DNA of 64,000 nucleotides from Bradyrhizobium sp. 1(2017) (GCF_011602485.2 NZ_CP050022.2:2624001-2688000); one strand, 5' to 3'. Counted from the first letter of the stretch, positions 1-8,776 are shown. A program made the numbers and translations. Notes: generated by a model from the letters alone, not told the origin.

Positions 1-52
1 TCCATCAATCGCTTCATTCGATCAGCCAAATTCAATGACAGGGGACTTTGCC

Positions 53-1297
53 ATGACGATCACTCGCCGCGACGTATTGCTGGGTGCGACGGCCACTGCT
101 GCGCTGGTGCCGCTGGCCGCGCGCGCACAGACTTCGGAGGTCGTGATTGGCGTGATCTATCCGTTCTCCGGCGGCAGTGCGCAGCAGGGCGTCGACGCGC
201 AGAAGGCCTATGAGACCGCGCTCGAGGTCATCAACAAGGACACCGACTTCGATCTGCCGCTGGGCAAGGGCGAGGGCTTGCTGGGTCTCGGCGGCGCAAA
301 AGTCCGCCTCGTGTTCGCCGACCACCAGGCCGATCCGCAGAAGGGCCGTGCCGAGGCCGAGCGCCTGATCACCCAGGAGAAGGTCTCCGCCATCATCGGC
401 ACCTATCAGAGCGCGGTTGCGGTCACCGTCAGCCAGATCTGCGAACGCTACCAGATCCCGTTCGTCTCCGCCGACAACTCCTCGCCGAGCCTGCACCGCC
501 GCGGCCTCAAATATTACTTTCGCGCCGCCCCCCATGACGAGATGTACTCGGCCGCGATGTTCGACTTCTTCGATGCCATGAAGAAGAAGGGCACCAAGAT
601 CGAGAAGCTGTCGCTGTTCCACGAGGACACCATCTTCGGCACCGATTCCGGCAACGCCCAGGCCAAGATCGCTGGCGAGCGCGGCTACAAGATTGTCACC
701 GACATCAAGTATCGCGCCAACTCGCCCTCGCTCTCGGCCGAGGTGCAGCAGCTCAAGAGCGCCAACGCAGACGTGCTGATGCCGTCGAGCTACACCACCG
801 ACGGCATCCTGCTGGTCAAGACCATGGCGGAGCTCGGCTACAAGCCGAACGCGATCGTGGCGCAGGACGCGGGCTTTTCGGAGAAGGCGCTCTATGATGC
901 TGTCGGCGACAAGCTCGAAGGCGTGATCTCGCGCGGCACCTTCTCGCTCGACCTCGCGCAGAAGCGCCCGATGGTCGGCAAGATCAACGACATGTTCAAG
1001 GCCCGTTCCGGCAAGGACTTCAACGACCTCACCTCGCGCCAGTTCATGGGCTTGATCATCCTTGCGGACGCGATCAGCCGCGCCAAGTCGACCGATGGCG
1101 AGAAGATCCGCGACGCGCTGGCGGCGACGGACATTCCGGGCGAGCAGACCATCATGCCCTGGAAGCGCGTCAAGTTCGACGAGATGGGCCAGAACAACGA
1201 CGCCGACCCGGTGCTGCTGCAATATGTCGGCGGCAAGTTCGTCACCATCTTCCCGCCGCAGGCCGCGATCGCCGAGGCGATCTGGCCGATGAAGTAA
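53..1297 (+). CDS. Liv-type ABC transporter substrate-binding protein
   Basis: Periplasmic binding protein of the branched-chain amino acid / amide type (Peripla_BP_6-like), about 414 residues. The N terminus MTITRRDVLLGATATAALVP is a twin-arginine-like signal with cleavage probably after ARA-Q (about residue 26). I chose the ATG at 53 over an in-frame ATG at 35 because AGGGGA lies 8 bases upstream of 53 and the signal peptide starts there. The mature protein begins VVIGVIYPFSGGSAQQG, the usual first strand and ligand loop of this fold. It heads an operon with two permeases and two ATPases. The ligand cannot be read from sequence: members of this family bind amino acids, amides, aromatic acids and other small solutes. 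A repeat-filled gap of 195 bases separates it from the permease, so it may be expressed at a different level. Confidence 0.93.
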   Translation: MTITRRDVLLGATATAALVPLAARAQTSEVVIGVIYPFSGGSAQQGVDAQKAYETALEVINKDTDFDLPLGKGEGLLGLGGAKVRLVFADHQADPQKGRAEAERLITQEKVSAIIGTYQSAVAVTVSQICERYQIPFVSADNSSPSLHRRGLKYYFRAAPHDEMYSAAMFDFFDAMKKKGTKIEKLSLFHEDTIFGTDSGNAQAKIAGERGYKIVTDIKYRANSPSLSAEVQQLKSANADVLMPSSYTTDGILLVKTMAELGYKPNAIVAQDAGFSEKALYDAVGDKLEGVISRGTFSLDLAQKRPMVGKINDMFKARSGKDFNDLTSRQFMGLIILADAISRAKSTDGEKIRDALAATDIPGEQTIMPWKRVKFDEMGQNNDADPVLLQYVGGKFVTIFPPQAAIAEAIWPMK

Positions 1298-1341
1298 GCG
1301 CTGCGGGAGCAGGGGAGCAAATCGAGGTCGTCGCACGAGCC

Positions 1342-1460
1342 TCGTCATTTGCGAGGAGCTCGCGACAAAATTGCGGAGCAATTTTGCGCTAGCGACAAAG
1401 CAATCCAGGCTGTTTCCGCGGTCAGATTCTGGATTGCGTCGCTTCGCTCGCCATGACGGA
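1342..1460. repeat. Intergenic palindromic element, family R1 (variant with inner hairpin)
   Basis: Between the binding protein and its permease. It opens CGTCATTTGCGAGGAGC and closes with ATTGCGTCGCTTCGCTCGCC..ATGACGG, an inverted layout around an AGCAATCCAG / CTGGATTGC core. An inserted hairpin (AAAATTGC..GCAATTTT) sits in the left arm. It shares the GCAATCCAG core with the R1 copies at 4872, 16931, 27243 and 47819. Confidence 0.7.
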
Positions 1461-1492
1461 GCAAATGATGACGTTTCGAACGGGGGACTAGA

Positions 1493-2371
1493 GTGACAGC
1501 CGAAGCCATTATCCAGAGTCTCGCGAGCGGCCTACTGATGGGCCTGCTCTATGGACTGATCGCGGTCGGCCTCGCGCTGATCTTCGGCCTGATGGACGTC
1601 GTGAACTTCGCCCATGGCGAGTTCCTGATGATCGCGATGTATGCGAGCTTCTTCCTGTTCGCGTTCTTCGCCATCGACCCCTTGCTGTCGGCGCCGTTGG
1701 TCGCTGCGGCACTCTTCGTGTTCGGGGCGGTGGTCTACCTGTTAATCGTGCGCTTTGCCATGCGGGCCAAGGCCAATGCCGGCATGGTGCAGATCTTCTC
1801 GACCTTCGGCCTTGCCATCGTGATGCGCGGCCTGGCTCAGTTCTTCTTCACGCCGGATTATCGCAGCATTCCGCAATCCTGGCTCGGCGGGAAGACCATT
1901 TCGGTTGGCGGCATCTTCCTGCCGGAGCCGCAGCTGATCGGCGCGCTGGTCTCGATCCTCGCCTTTGCCGGCCTCTACTTCTTCATTCATCGCACCGATT
2001 TCGGCCGTGCGCTGGAGGCGACGCGTGAAGATCCCGGCGCCGTGGCTCTCGTCGGCATCGACAAGAACCGCGTGTTCGCGCTCGGCTGGGGTTTGGGCGC
2101 GGCGCTGGTCGGCCTCGCCGGCGCGATCATGGCGGTGTTCTTCTACATCTATCCCGACGTCGGCGCGTCCTTTGCGCTGATCGCTTACGTCACGGTGGCG
2201 CTCGGCGGTTTCGGCAGCGTGTTCGGGGCCTTTGCCGGCGGCATCATCGTTGGTCTCGTCGAAGCGATCACTGCCCTGGTGCTGCCGCCCTCGCTGAAGT
2301 CGGTCGGCATCTATGCCGTCTATCTCCTGGTTGTCTTCGTCCGGCCGCGCGGCCTGTTCGGGTCGATGTGA
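1493..2371 (+). CDS. Liv-type ABC transporter permease (LivH-like)
   Basis: Integral membrane subunit of the BPD_transp_2 family, 292 residues, close to the usual LivH length. It starts at a GTG preceded by GGGGGAC. About eight hydrophobic segments are visible. Family landmarks include DVVNFAHGEFLM near residues 36-47 and VALVGIDKNRVFALGWGLG near 180-200, the loop that usually contacts the ATPase (EAA-like), and the C-terminal VVFVRPRGLFG. It pairs with the LivM-like permease downstream, overlapping it by four bases (GTGA), which implies translational coupling. Confidence 0.93.
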   Translation: MTAEAIIQSLASGLLMGLLYGLIAVGLALIFGLMDVVNFAHGEFLMIAMYASFFLFAFFAIDPLLSAPLVAAALFVFGAVVYLLIVRFAMRAKANAGMVQIFSTFGLAIVMRGLAQFFFTPDYRSIPQSWLGGKTISVGGIFLPEPQLIGALVSILAFAGLYFFIHRTDFGRALEATREDPGAVALVGIDKNRVFALGWGLGAALVGLAGAIMAVFFYIYPDVGASFALIAYVTVALGGFGSVFGAFAGGIIVGLVEAITALVLPPSLKSVGIYAVYLLVVFVRPRGLFGSM

Positions 2372-3354
2372 TGGACATGAATTTTGCAGCGCGGCGCCGC
2401 CGCGACCTCATCATCGCCGCCGTCCTGACCGGGATCGCAGCGCTTGCACCGCTGTTCATCAAGGACGTCTATGTCCAGAACATCCTGATCCTGACCTTGA
2501 TGTATGCGGCGCTGTCGCAGAGCTGGAACATCCTTTCCGGCTATTGCGGACAGATCTCGCTCGGCCACGCGCTCTATTTCGGCATCGGCGCCTACACAAC
2601 CTCGCTGCTGTTCACCAAGTTCGGCGTGCTGCCCTGGTTCGGCATGCTCGGCGGCGGCGTGATCGCCGCCCTGATCGCGATGGCGCTCGGCTATCCCTTC
2701 TTCCGCCTGCGCGGCCATTACTTCGTGATCGCGACCATCGTCATTGCCGAGATCGGGCTATTGCTGTTCCAGAACTGGGAGTGGGCGGGAGCCGCGATGG
2801 GCATCACCGTTCCGATCCGCGGCGACAGCTGGCTGAAATTCCAGTTCCTGCGCACCAAGCTGCCATATTTCTATTTCGCGCTGGCGCTGTGCTGCCTCGC
2901 CTGGTTCGTCACCTGGTGGCTGGAAGACTCCAAATGGGGCTTCTGGTGGCGCGCGGTGAAGGACAATCCGGAGGCGGCCGAAAGCCTCGGCGTCGTCGTG
3001 TTCAACTCCAAGATGGGCGCGGCAGCCGTGTCCGCCTTCCTCGTCGCCATCGGCGGCGCCTTCTACGCGCAGTTTCTCGCCTATATCGACCCTGAGAGCG
3101 TGATGGGCTTCCAGTTCTCGCTGCTGATGGCGCTGCCGGCGGTGCTTGGCGGCATCGGCACCCTCTGGGGCCCGGTGCTTGGGGCCGCCATCCTGATTCC
3201 GATGACGGAGTTGACGCGCTCCTATATCGGCGGGTCCGGACGCGGCGTCGACCTCATCGTCTACGGCACGCTGATCGTGCTGATCTCGCTGGCGCTGCCG
3301 CGGGGGCTGGTCAGCCTGTTCTCGCGTTCAAAAGCAAAGGGAGCCACGCGATGA
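2368..3354 (+). CDS. Liv-type ABC transporter permease (LivM-like)
   Basis: Second permease subunit, 328 residues, about nine to ten membrane segments. The LivM signature ILSGYCGQISLGHALYFGIG lies near residues 51-70, and the cytoplasmic coupling loop AVKDNPEAAESLGV follows later. Starts at 2368 (GTG, overlapping the preceding stop), 2371 (ATG) or 2377 (ATG) are all possible. I kept the longest because of the coupling overlap. The C terminus ends LPRGLVSLFSRSKAKGATR and overlaps the livG-like start by four bases (ATGA). Confidence 0.92.
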   Translation: MMDMNFAARRRRDLIIAAVLTGIAALAPLFIKDVYVQNILILTLMYAALSQSWNILSGYCGQISLGHALYFGIGAYTTSLLFTKFGVLPWFGMLGGGVIAALIAMALGYPFFRLRGHYFVIATIVIAEIGLLLFQNWEWAGAAMGITVPIRGDSWLKFQFLRTKLPYFYFALALCCLAWFVTWWLEDSKWGFWWRAVKDNPEAAESLGVVVFNSKMGAAAVSAFLVAIGGAFYAQFLAYIDPESVMGFQFSLLMALPAVLGGIGTLWGPVLGAAILIPMTELTRSYIGGSGRGVDLIVYGTLIVLISLALPRGLVSLFSRSKAKGATR

Positions 3355-4082
3355 CTGCGCTCCTCGAAACCCGCGGCGTCTGGCAGCGCTTCGGCGGCCT
3401 CGTCGCCAACAGCGACGTCTCGATCTCGGTCGGCCGCGGCGAGATTGTCGGCCTGATCGGTCCGAACGGCGCCGGCAAATCGACGCTGTTCAATCTCATC
3501 GCCGGCGTCCTGCCGCCGACGCAAGGCTCGATCTGGTTCGACGGCGAGGACGTCACCCACATGCCGGCGGCCGAGCGCTGCCAGCGCGGGGTGGGCCGCA
3601 CCTTCCAAGTGGTCAAGAGCTTCGAGACCATGACCGTCATCGACAACGTCATCGTCGGCGCGCTCGTGCGCAACACCGTGATGCGCGAGGCACGTCGCAA
3701 GGCGCAAGAGGTGCTGGAATTCACCGGCCTTGCCGCGCGCGCCGACGTGCTCGCGAGTGATCTCGTGCCGGCCGAGAAGCGCCGCCTCGAAGTCGCCCGT
3801 GCGCTCGCAACCGAGCCGAAGCTGCTGCTGCTCGACGAAGTCCTCACTGGCCTGACGCCGACCGAGGCGCAAACCGGTGTCGCGCTGGTGCGCAAGGTGC
3901 GCGATGCCGGCATCACCGTGCTGATGGTCGAGCATGTCATGGAGATCGTGATGCCGCTGGTGGACCGCGCCATCGTGCTCGACCTCGGCAAGGTGCTGGC
4001 GGAGGGCAAGCCTTCCGACGTCGTCCGCGATCCCAAGGTGATCAAGGCATATCTGGGAGATCGTCATGCTGTCGGTGCGTGA
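3351..4082 (+). CDS. Liv-type ABC transporter ATP-binding protein (LivG-like, degenerate signature)
   Basis: Nucleotide-binding subunit, 243 residues. Walker A GPNGAGKST is at 37-45, the Q-loop region VGRTFQ at 81-86, and an H-loop (MVEH) follows. The C-terminal LivG extension is present. Two landmarks are unusual. Where LivG proteins normally have an LSxGQ-type signature, this one reads DLVPAEKRRLEVARAL (137-152). Walker B ends LLLLDEV rather than LLLLDEP. The frame is intact and the neighbours are normal, so this is not a frameshift. ABC transporters need one good signature per composite site, and the partner LivF has a canonical LSGGE, so an asymmetric ATPase pair is possible (inference). 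The stop overlaps the livF-like gene by 17 bases. Confidence 0.9.
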   Translation: MTALLETRGVWQRFGGLVANSDVSISVGRGEIVGLIGPNGAGKSTLFNLIAGVLPPTQGSIWFDGEDVTHMPAAERCQRGVGRTFQVVKSFETMTVIDNVIVGALVRNTVMREARRKAQEVLEFTGLAARADVLASDLVPAEKRRLEVARALATEPKLLLLDEVLTGLTPTEAQTGVALVRKVRDAGITVLMVEHVMEIVMPLVDRAIVLDLGKVLAEGKPSDVVRDPKVIKAYLGDRHAVGA

Positions 4083-4770
4083 AGTCACGACGGCCTATCA
4101 GGGCCTGGTCGCGATCTCCGCGGTCTCGATCGAGGTCCAGAAGGGCGAGATTGTGTGTGTGGCTGGCGCGAACGGCGCGGGCAAGTCGACGCTGCTCAAA
4201 TCCATCGCCGGTGCCGAGCGGCCGCGCTCCGGCACCGTGACGTTCGACGGCAAGCGCCTCGACGGCATGGCGCAGCATCACATCACCGCCACCGGTATCG
4301 CCTATGTGCCGGAGAACCGCCGCCTGTTCCCGCGCCTGTCGGTGCGCGACAATCTTCGCCTCGGCAGCTATCTCTATCGCGGCGAGGCGAACCGCGAAGA
4401 GCCGCTCGATCTCGTCTTCAAGCTGTTCCCGCGTCTCCAGGAACGTTTGGAGCAGCGCGCCGAAACGCTCAGCGGCGGCGAGCAGCAGATGCTCGCCATC
4501 GGCCGCGCGCTGATGACGCGTCCGCGGCTTCTGATGCTCGACGAGCCCTCGCAGGGCATCATGCCAAAGCTGGTGGATGAAATTTTCCAGGCGGTGAAGC
4601 TCATCCGTGACTCCGGCATGACCGTCCTCATCGTCGAGCAGCGCATGGCCGAGTGCCTGGAGATCGCCGACCGCGCCTACATCCTGCAAACCGGCCGTGT
4701 GCTGATGCAGGGCGCGGCAAGCGAGATCAAGGGCAATCCGGACGTGCGCAAGGCGTATCTGGGGCTGTAA
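4066..4770 (+). CDS. Liv-type ABC transporter ATP-binding protein (LivF-like)
   Basis: Second nucleotide-binding subunit, 234 residues, the usual LivF size. Walker A GANGAGKST is at 34-42, followed by the LivF-typical YVPENRRLFPRLSVRDNL, signature LSGGEQQ, Walker B LLMLDEPSQGI and H-loop IVEQR. It begins 17 bases inside the livG-like gene and closes the operon. All catalytic motifs are canonical, in contrast to its partner. Confidence 0.93.
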   Translation: MLSVREVTTAYQGLVAISAVSIEVQKGEIVCVAGANGAGKSTLLKSIAGAERPRSGTVTFDGKRLDGMAQHHITATGIAYVPENRRLFPRLSVRDNLRLGSYLYRGEANREEPLDLVFKLFPRLQERLEQRAETLSGGEQQMLAIGRALMTRPRLLMLDEPSQGIMPKLVDEIFQAVKLIRDSGMTVLIVEQRMAECLEIADRAYILQTGRVLMQGAASEIKGNPDVRKAYLGL

Positions 4771-4784
4771 TCCAAGCGCGCTGC

Positions 4785-4853
4785 TGTAGCCTGATGAGCG
4801 AAGCGACATCCGGGGCAGGTGTTCCCGCATGTCGCTTCGCTCATGCGGGCTAC
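4785..4853. repeat. Intergenic palindromic element, family R3
   Basis: Inverted repeat with arms GTAGCCTGATGAGCGAAGCG and CGCTTCGCTCATGCGGGCTAC. Related copies are at 35110 and, more diverged, at 23994. It lies between two convergent genes, where it may also act as a transcript-end hairpin. Confidence 0.7.
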
Positions 4854-4871
4854 GATCGTCGCCACATCCTC

Positions 4872-4951
4872 CGTCATTGCGAGCGCAGCGAAGCAATCCA
4901 GCGTCTTTCCGCGGAGGCATTCGGATTTCTTCGCTGCGCTCGCAACGACGG
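4872..4951. repeat. Intergenic palindromic element, family R1
   Basis: Begins CGTCATTGCGAGCGCAGCG AAGCAATCCAG and ends with the reverse-complement side TTCGCTGCGCTCGCAACGACG. It directly follows the R3 copy, so this convergent gap consists almost entirely of two repeats. Confidence 0.75.
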
Positions 4952-4965
4952 GGGTCGAGTCGGGC

Positions 4966-5631
4966 TCAATGCCCGTGCCCATGCTCCGGCAGCTTCACCC
5001 CGAACACCTTCACCAGATCTGCCACCTGCTCCGGCGACAGATACCGCGGGTTCATCCCGCGCAGCAGCAGGTACAGCTTCGCGGACTCCTCCAGCTCTTC
5101 CGTGGCGAACACCGCGGCCTCCAGCGTGTCGCCCGCGACCACCGGGCCGTGATTGGCGAGCAGCACGGATGAATACTTCCCCGCCAGCCCCTTGATCGCC
5201 TCGGCCACGGCGGGATCGCCGGGGCGGTAATAGGGCACGAGCGCAGTCGCGCCGCATTTCATCAGATAGTAGGCCGTCATCGGCGGCAGCGCGGCACGCG
5301 GATCGATCTCGGGCAGCATCGAGAGCGCGACCGAATGGGTGGAGTGCAGGTGCACGATTGCGCGCGCGCCGCCGCGCGTGTCGTACAGCGCGGTGTGCAG
5401 CGGAACTTCCTTGGTCGGGGCATCGCCCGAAACAAGCCGGCCGTGCACATCAAGCCGCGACAGCCGGGCCGGATCGAGGAAGCCGAGCGAGGCGTTGGTC
5501 GGCGTCACCAGCCAGCCGCCATCGTCCATCTTGACACTGATATTGCCGGACGAACCCGGCGTCAGCCCGCGCTCGAACAGGGACCGTCCGAAGCGGCAGA
5601 TATCCTCGCGCAGCCGTGTCTCGGTGCTCAT
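4966..5631 (-). CDS. otnC: 3-oxo-tetronate 4-phosphate decarboxylase (class II aldolase family)
   Basis: Cytoplasmic class II aldolase/adducin-family enzyme. In the known tetronate pathway OtnC decarboxylates 3-oxo-tetronate 4-phosphate to dihydroxyacetone phosphate. Family landmarks: SSGNISVK phosphate-binding loop near residues 28-35, HLHSTHSVA metal-binding histidines near 90-100, and LLANHGPVVAG near 150-160 with another metal His. It is divergent from ltnD-otnI-otnK, which supply the rest of the pathway. That context is the main reason for choosing OtnC over other class II aldolases such as fuculose-phosphate aldolase. Starts at 5655, 5640 or 5631 are in frame. I prefer 5631 (MSTETRLRED) because an AGG lies about ten bases upstream; this choice is moderate. 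Confidence 0.85.
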   Translation of the reverse strand: MSTETRLREDICRFGRSLFERGLTPGSSGNISVKMDDGGWLVTPTNASLGFLDPARLSRLDVHGRLVSGDAPTKEVPLHTALYDTRGGARAIVHLHSTHSVALSMLPEIDPRAALPPMTAYYLMKCGATALVPYYRPGDPAVAEAIKGLAGKYSSVLLANHGPVVAGDTLEAAVFATEELEESAKLYLLLRGMNPRYLSPEQVADLVKVFGVKLPEHGHGH

Positions 5632-5746
5632 GGCCGTCATGCCTGCTTGTCTCACGCTTTGGCAGCGCGGCCAAGCCGTGTTATTCGGTTGCCAAGCTGC
5701 CGCAAAGGGCGGCTATTCGGGAAACGCTCGCAAGGGTCAGTTGCAT

Positions 5747-6667
5747 ATGTCCGTCTCCACCTCACAAAATCAGCGCATCGCCGTCGTCGGGCTCGGCTCG
5801 ATGGGGTTTGGCATGGCGACCTCGCTGAAGCGCGCCGGCCATGCCGTCACCGGCTGCGACGTCTCGGCCGAGGCAGTTGCGCGTTTCGTGACGGACGGCG
5901 GCGCGGGGGCCAAGACGCCGGCCGAAGCGGCCAAGGATGCCGACATCGTCGTCAGCGTCGTGGTCAACGCCGCCCAGACCGAGACCATCCTGTTCGGCAG
6001 GGATGGTGCCGCCGAGACCATGCCGAAGGACAGCGTCTTCGTCTCCTCGGCGACCATGGATCCGGATGTGGCGCGGCGCCTCGCCAAGCAGCTGGAGGCG
6101 ACCGGCCGGCACTATCTCGATGCGCCGATCTCCGGCGGGGCGCAGCGCGCCGCGCAAGGCGAACTGACGATCCTCGCCTCCGGCAGCTCCGCCGCTTTTG
6201 CCAAGGCGCGGCCCGCGCTGGATGCCATGGCTGCAAAGCTCTACGAGCTCGGTGATGCCGCAGGGCAGGGCGCCGCCTTCAAGATGATCAACCAGCTGCT
6301 CGCCGGCGTGCACATCGCCGCCGCCAGCGAAGCGATGGCGTTTGCGGCCAAGCAGGGCCTCGACATCCGCAAGGTCTATGAGGTGATCACGGCCTCTGCC
6401 GGCAATTCCTGGATGTTTGAGAACAGGATGCCGCATGTGCTCGACGGCGACTACACGCCGCGCAGCGCAGTCGAGATCTTCGTCAAGGATCTCGGCATCA
6501 TCCAGGACATGGCGCGCAGTGCCAGATTCCCGGTGCCGGTCTCCGCCGCAGCGCTCCAGATGTTCCTGATGACGGCAGCTGCCGGCATGGGCCGCGACGA
6601 CGACGCCTCGGTGGCGCGGATGTATGCGCAGGTCACCGGCGTCAAGCTGCCCGGCGACAAGAACTGA
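5747..6667 (+). CDS. ltnD: L-threonate dehydrogenase (beta-hydroxyacid dehydrogenase family)
   Basis: NAD-dependent 3-hydroxyisobutyrate-dehydrogenase-type enzyme, 306 residues, expected to oxidise L-threonate to 2-oxo-tetronate. The Rossmann motif VVGLGSMGFGMA is at about 14-25, the substrate loop ISGGAQRAAQGELT near 128-141, and the catalytic Lys in GAAFKMINQLLAGVH near 178-192. An open frame continues upstream into the opposite strand of otnC, but homology starts at the ATG at 5747. It is first of a three-gene run with otnI and otnK. The substrate assignment relies on that context, because the family also contains glycerate and hydroxyisobutyrate dehydrogenases. Confidence 0.87.
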   Translation: MSVSTSQNQRIAVVGLGSMGFGMATSLKRAGHAVTGCDVSAEAVARFVTDGGAGAKTPAEAAKDADIVVSVVVNAAQTETILFGRDGAAETMPKDSVFVSSATMDPDVARRLAKQLEATGRHYLDAPISGGAQRAAQGELTILASGSSAAFAKARPALDAMAAKLYELGDAAGQGAAFKMINQLLAGVHIAAASEAMAFAAKQGLDIRKVYEVITASAGNSWMFENRMPHVLDGDYTPRSAVEIFVKDLGIIQDMARSARFPVPVSAAALQMFLMTAAAGMGRDDDASVARMYAQVTGVKLPGDKN

Positions 6668-6677
6668 GAGGACCCCA

Positions 6678-7460
6678 ATGCCCCGTTTTGCCGCCAACCT
6701 TTCGATGATGTTCACCGAGGTGCCGTTCCTCGACCGCTTCGATGCTGCCGCGCAGGCCGGCTTCACCGCCGTCGAATTTCTCTTTCCTTACGAGCATCCG
6801 GCCGAGGCGGTCGGCGAGCGGCTCAAGAGGAATGGGCTGACGCAGGCGTTGTTCAACCTGCCGCCGGGCGACTGGAACGCCGGCGAGAAGGGCTTTGCGG
6901 CGCTACCGGCGCGGTTTTCCGATCTCAAGGCCAGCCTGGAGACGGCGCTGCCCTACGCCAAGGCGACCGGCGTCAAGCGCCTGCACCTGATGGCCGGCAT
7001 CGCCAATCGAGGCGAGCGCGTCGCGATCGAGGCCTTCTACAAGTCGGTGGCGTGGGCTGCGGAGTTCTTCGCACCCCATGGCATCGACATCGTGATCGAG
7101 CCGATCAATGCCCGCAACGTGCCCGGCTACTTCCTCAACGATTTCGGCTTCGCGCGCGACCTGATCCAGGAACTGCGGCTTGCGAACCTGAAGCTCCAGT
7201 TCGACATCTATCATTGCGGGATCATTCACGGCGACGTCACCATGCGCCTGCGCGAGATGATGCCGATCATCGGGCATGTCCAGATCGCCAGCATCCCCTC
7301 GCGCAATGAGCCCGACGGCGAGGAGCTGAACTATCCGTTCCTGTTCGAAGAGCTCGACAGGCTCGGCTATGCCGGCTTCGTCGGCTGCGAATACAACCCG
7401 CGCGGCAAGACCACCGACGGCCTTGCCTGGTTCAGGCCCTATGCCGGAGCGAAGCCGTGA
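6678..7460 (+). CDS. otnI: 2-oxo-tetronate isomerase (hydroxypyruvate isomerase family)
   Basis: TIM-barrel sugar isomerase, 260 residues, matching the hydroxypyruvate isomerase/OtnI family. It should convert 2-oxo-tetronate into 3-oxo-tetronate. Visible metal and base residues sit in VIEPINARN, QFDIYHCG and the terminal GCEYNPRGKT. The start at 6678 follows GAGAGGACCCCA and lies 10 bases after the ltnD stop. It overlaps otnK by four bases. Hydroxypyruvate isomerase (Hyi) is the alternative, but adjacent LtnD, OtnK and OtnC favour the tetronate role. Confidence 0.87.
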   Translation: MPRFAANLSMMFTEVPFLDRFDAAAQAGFTAVEFLFPYEHPAEAVGERLKRNGLTQALFNLPPGDWNAGEKGFAALPARFSDLKASLETALPYAKATGVKRLHLMAGIANRGERVAIEAFYKSVAWAAEFFAPHGIDIVIEPINARNVPGYFLNDFGFARDLIQELRLANLKLQFDIYHCGIIHGDVTMRLREMMPIIGHVQIASIPSRNEPDGEELNYPFLFEELDRLGYAGFVGCEYNPRGKTTDGLAWFRPYAGAKP

Positions 7461-8734
7461 CACTTGCGTTGGGCTGCATCGCCGACGACTACACCGGCGC
7501 CTCCGACCTCGCCAACACGTTGACGCGCGCGGGTCTGCGCACCGTGCAGACCATCGGCGTGCCCGCGGACGATCTCGCGCTGCCCGAGGTGGACGCCGTG
7601 GTGGTGTCGCTGAAGAGCCGCTCGATCGAGGCCGGCCTTGCCGTGTCGCGCTCGCGTGCGGCGGAGACGTGGCTGCGCGGTCGCGGTGCGGGCCACGTGC
7701 TGTTCAAGATCTGTTCGACCTTCGATTCCACAGATGCCGGTAATATCGGTCCGGTGATGGACGCGCTCCGCGCCGATTGCGGCGAGGCGATCGTGCTGGT
7801 GACGCCGGCTTTCCCGGAGACCGGCCGAACCGTCTATCAGGGGAACCTCTTCGTCGGCGCGGTGCCGTTGAACGAGAGCCCGTTGAAGGATCATCCGCTC
7901 AATCCGATGCGGGATTCCAACCTCGTGCGCGTGCTGGCGCGCCAGAGCAAGACGCAGATCGGCCTCGTCGATCTCGCCACCGTCACGCGCGGCGCGGATG
8001 CGGTCCGGGCGCGGCTGTCCGAGCTCGCGGGCAAGGTCATCGGCGCCGCGGTCATCGACGCCGTGTTCGATCGCGACCTCGAGACCATCGGCCTCGTTGC
8101 CGCCGAGCATCGACTATCGGTCGGCGCCTCCGGCATCGGCCTTGGCCTCGCGCGGGCACTGGTGTCGACCGGGAAAGTTCGGTCGAGCGCGGCAGGCAGC
8201 GAAGCGGGCGCGGCGGTCGGTGGCCCGGCGGCTTGCCTTGCCGGGAGCTGCTCGCAGGCGACGCTTCAGCAGATCGCCAATGCCGAGCGTGTCATGCCGG
8301 TGTTGCATCTCGATCCAGAGCAGATCGTCGCCGGGGCCGGCGAGGCGCAGCGCGCGCTGGCCTGGGCGAAGCCGCTTCTGGCGAATGGCCCTGTCCTGAT
8401 CGCCTCGAGCGCGACTCCGGAAGCTGTTGCGGCCGTTCAGGCCCGGCACGGCCGCGACGCCGCCGGGCATGCCATCGAGCAGGCCATGGCCGATATCGCC
8501 GAAGGCCTGGTGCAGGCGGGCGTCCGGCGCTTGATCGTCGCGGGTGGCGAGACGTCAGGTGCGGTGGTCGATCGATTGAAGATTCCCGGTTTTCTCGTTG
8601 GGGTGGAAATCGCCGCGGGAGTTCCAGTGCTGCGCGCCGTCGGTGCGCAGGCAGGCGAGATGTTGCTTGCCCTGAAATCCGGAAATTTCGGCGGCCCGGA
8701 GTTTTTCTCCGACGCGCTGGGGCTCATGCGCTGA
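7457..8734 (+). CDS. otnK: 3-oxo-tetronate kinase (four-carbon acid sugar kinase, DUF1537)
   Basis: Two-domain four-carbon acid-sugar kinase, 425 residues, the usual length. The N-terminal domain opens GCIADDYTGASDLANTL, the hallmark substrate-binding segment. The C-terminal nucleotide-binding domain has VAGGETSGAVVDRL and LALKSGNFGGPEFF. It should phosphorylate 3-oxo-tetronate at O4, giving the substrate of OtnC. The GTG start overlaps the otnI stop (GTGA). No DeoR, GntR or LacI regulator, often found with these genes, is visible nearby. Confidence 0.9.
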   Translation: MTLALGCIADDYTGASDLANTLTRAGLRTVQTIGVPADDLALPEVDAVVVSLKSRSIEAGLAVSRSRAAETWLRGRGAGHVLFKICSTFDSTDAGNIGPVMDALRADCGEAIVLVTPAFPETGRTVYQGNLFVGAVPLNESPLKDHPLNPMRDSNLVRVLARQSKTQIGLVDLATVTRGADAVRARLSELAGKVIGAAVIDAVFDRDLETIGLVAAEHRLSVGASGIGLGLARALVSTGKVRSSAAGSEAGAAVGGPAACLAGSCSQATLQQIANAERVMPVLHLDPEQIVAGAGEAQRALAWAKPLLANGPVLIASSATPEAVAAVQARHGRDAAGHAIEQAMADIAEGLVQAGVRRLIVAGGETSGAVVDRLKIPGFLVGVEIAAGVPVLRAVGAQAGEMLLALKSGNFGGPEFFSDALGLMR

Positions 8735-8776
8735 GCGCAGGGCATTCTTAGCTGCCCATTCATTTCCTTCTGGCTT

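Noticed and set aside
5339..5746. Upstream in-frame extension of ltnD
   Set aside because: It runs antisense through otnC, and the Rossmann domain begins just after the ATG at 5747.
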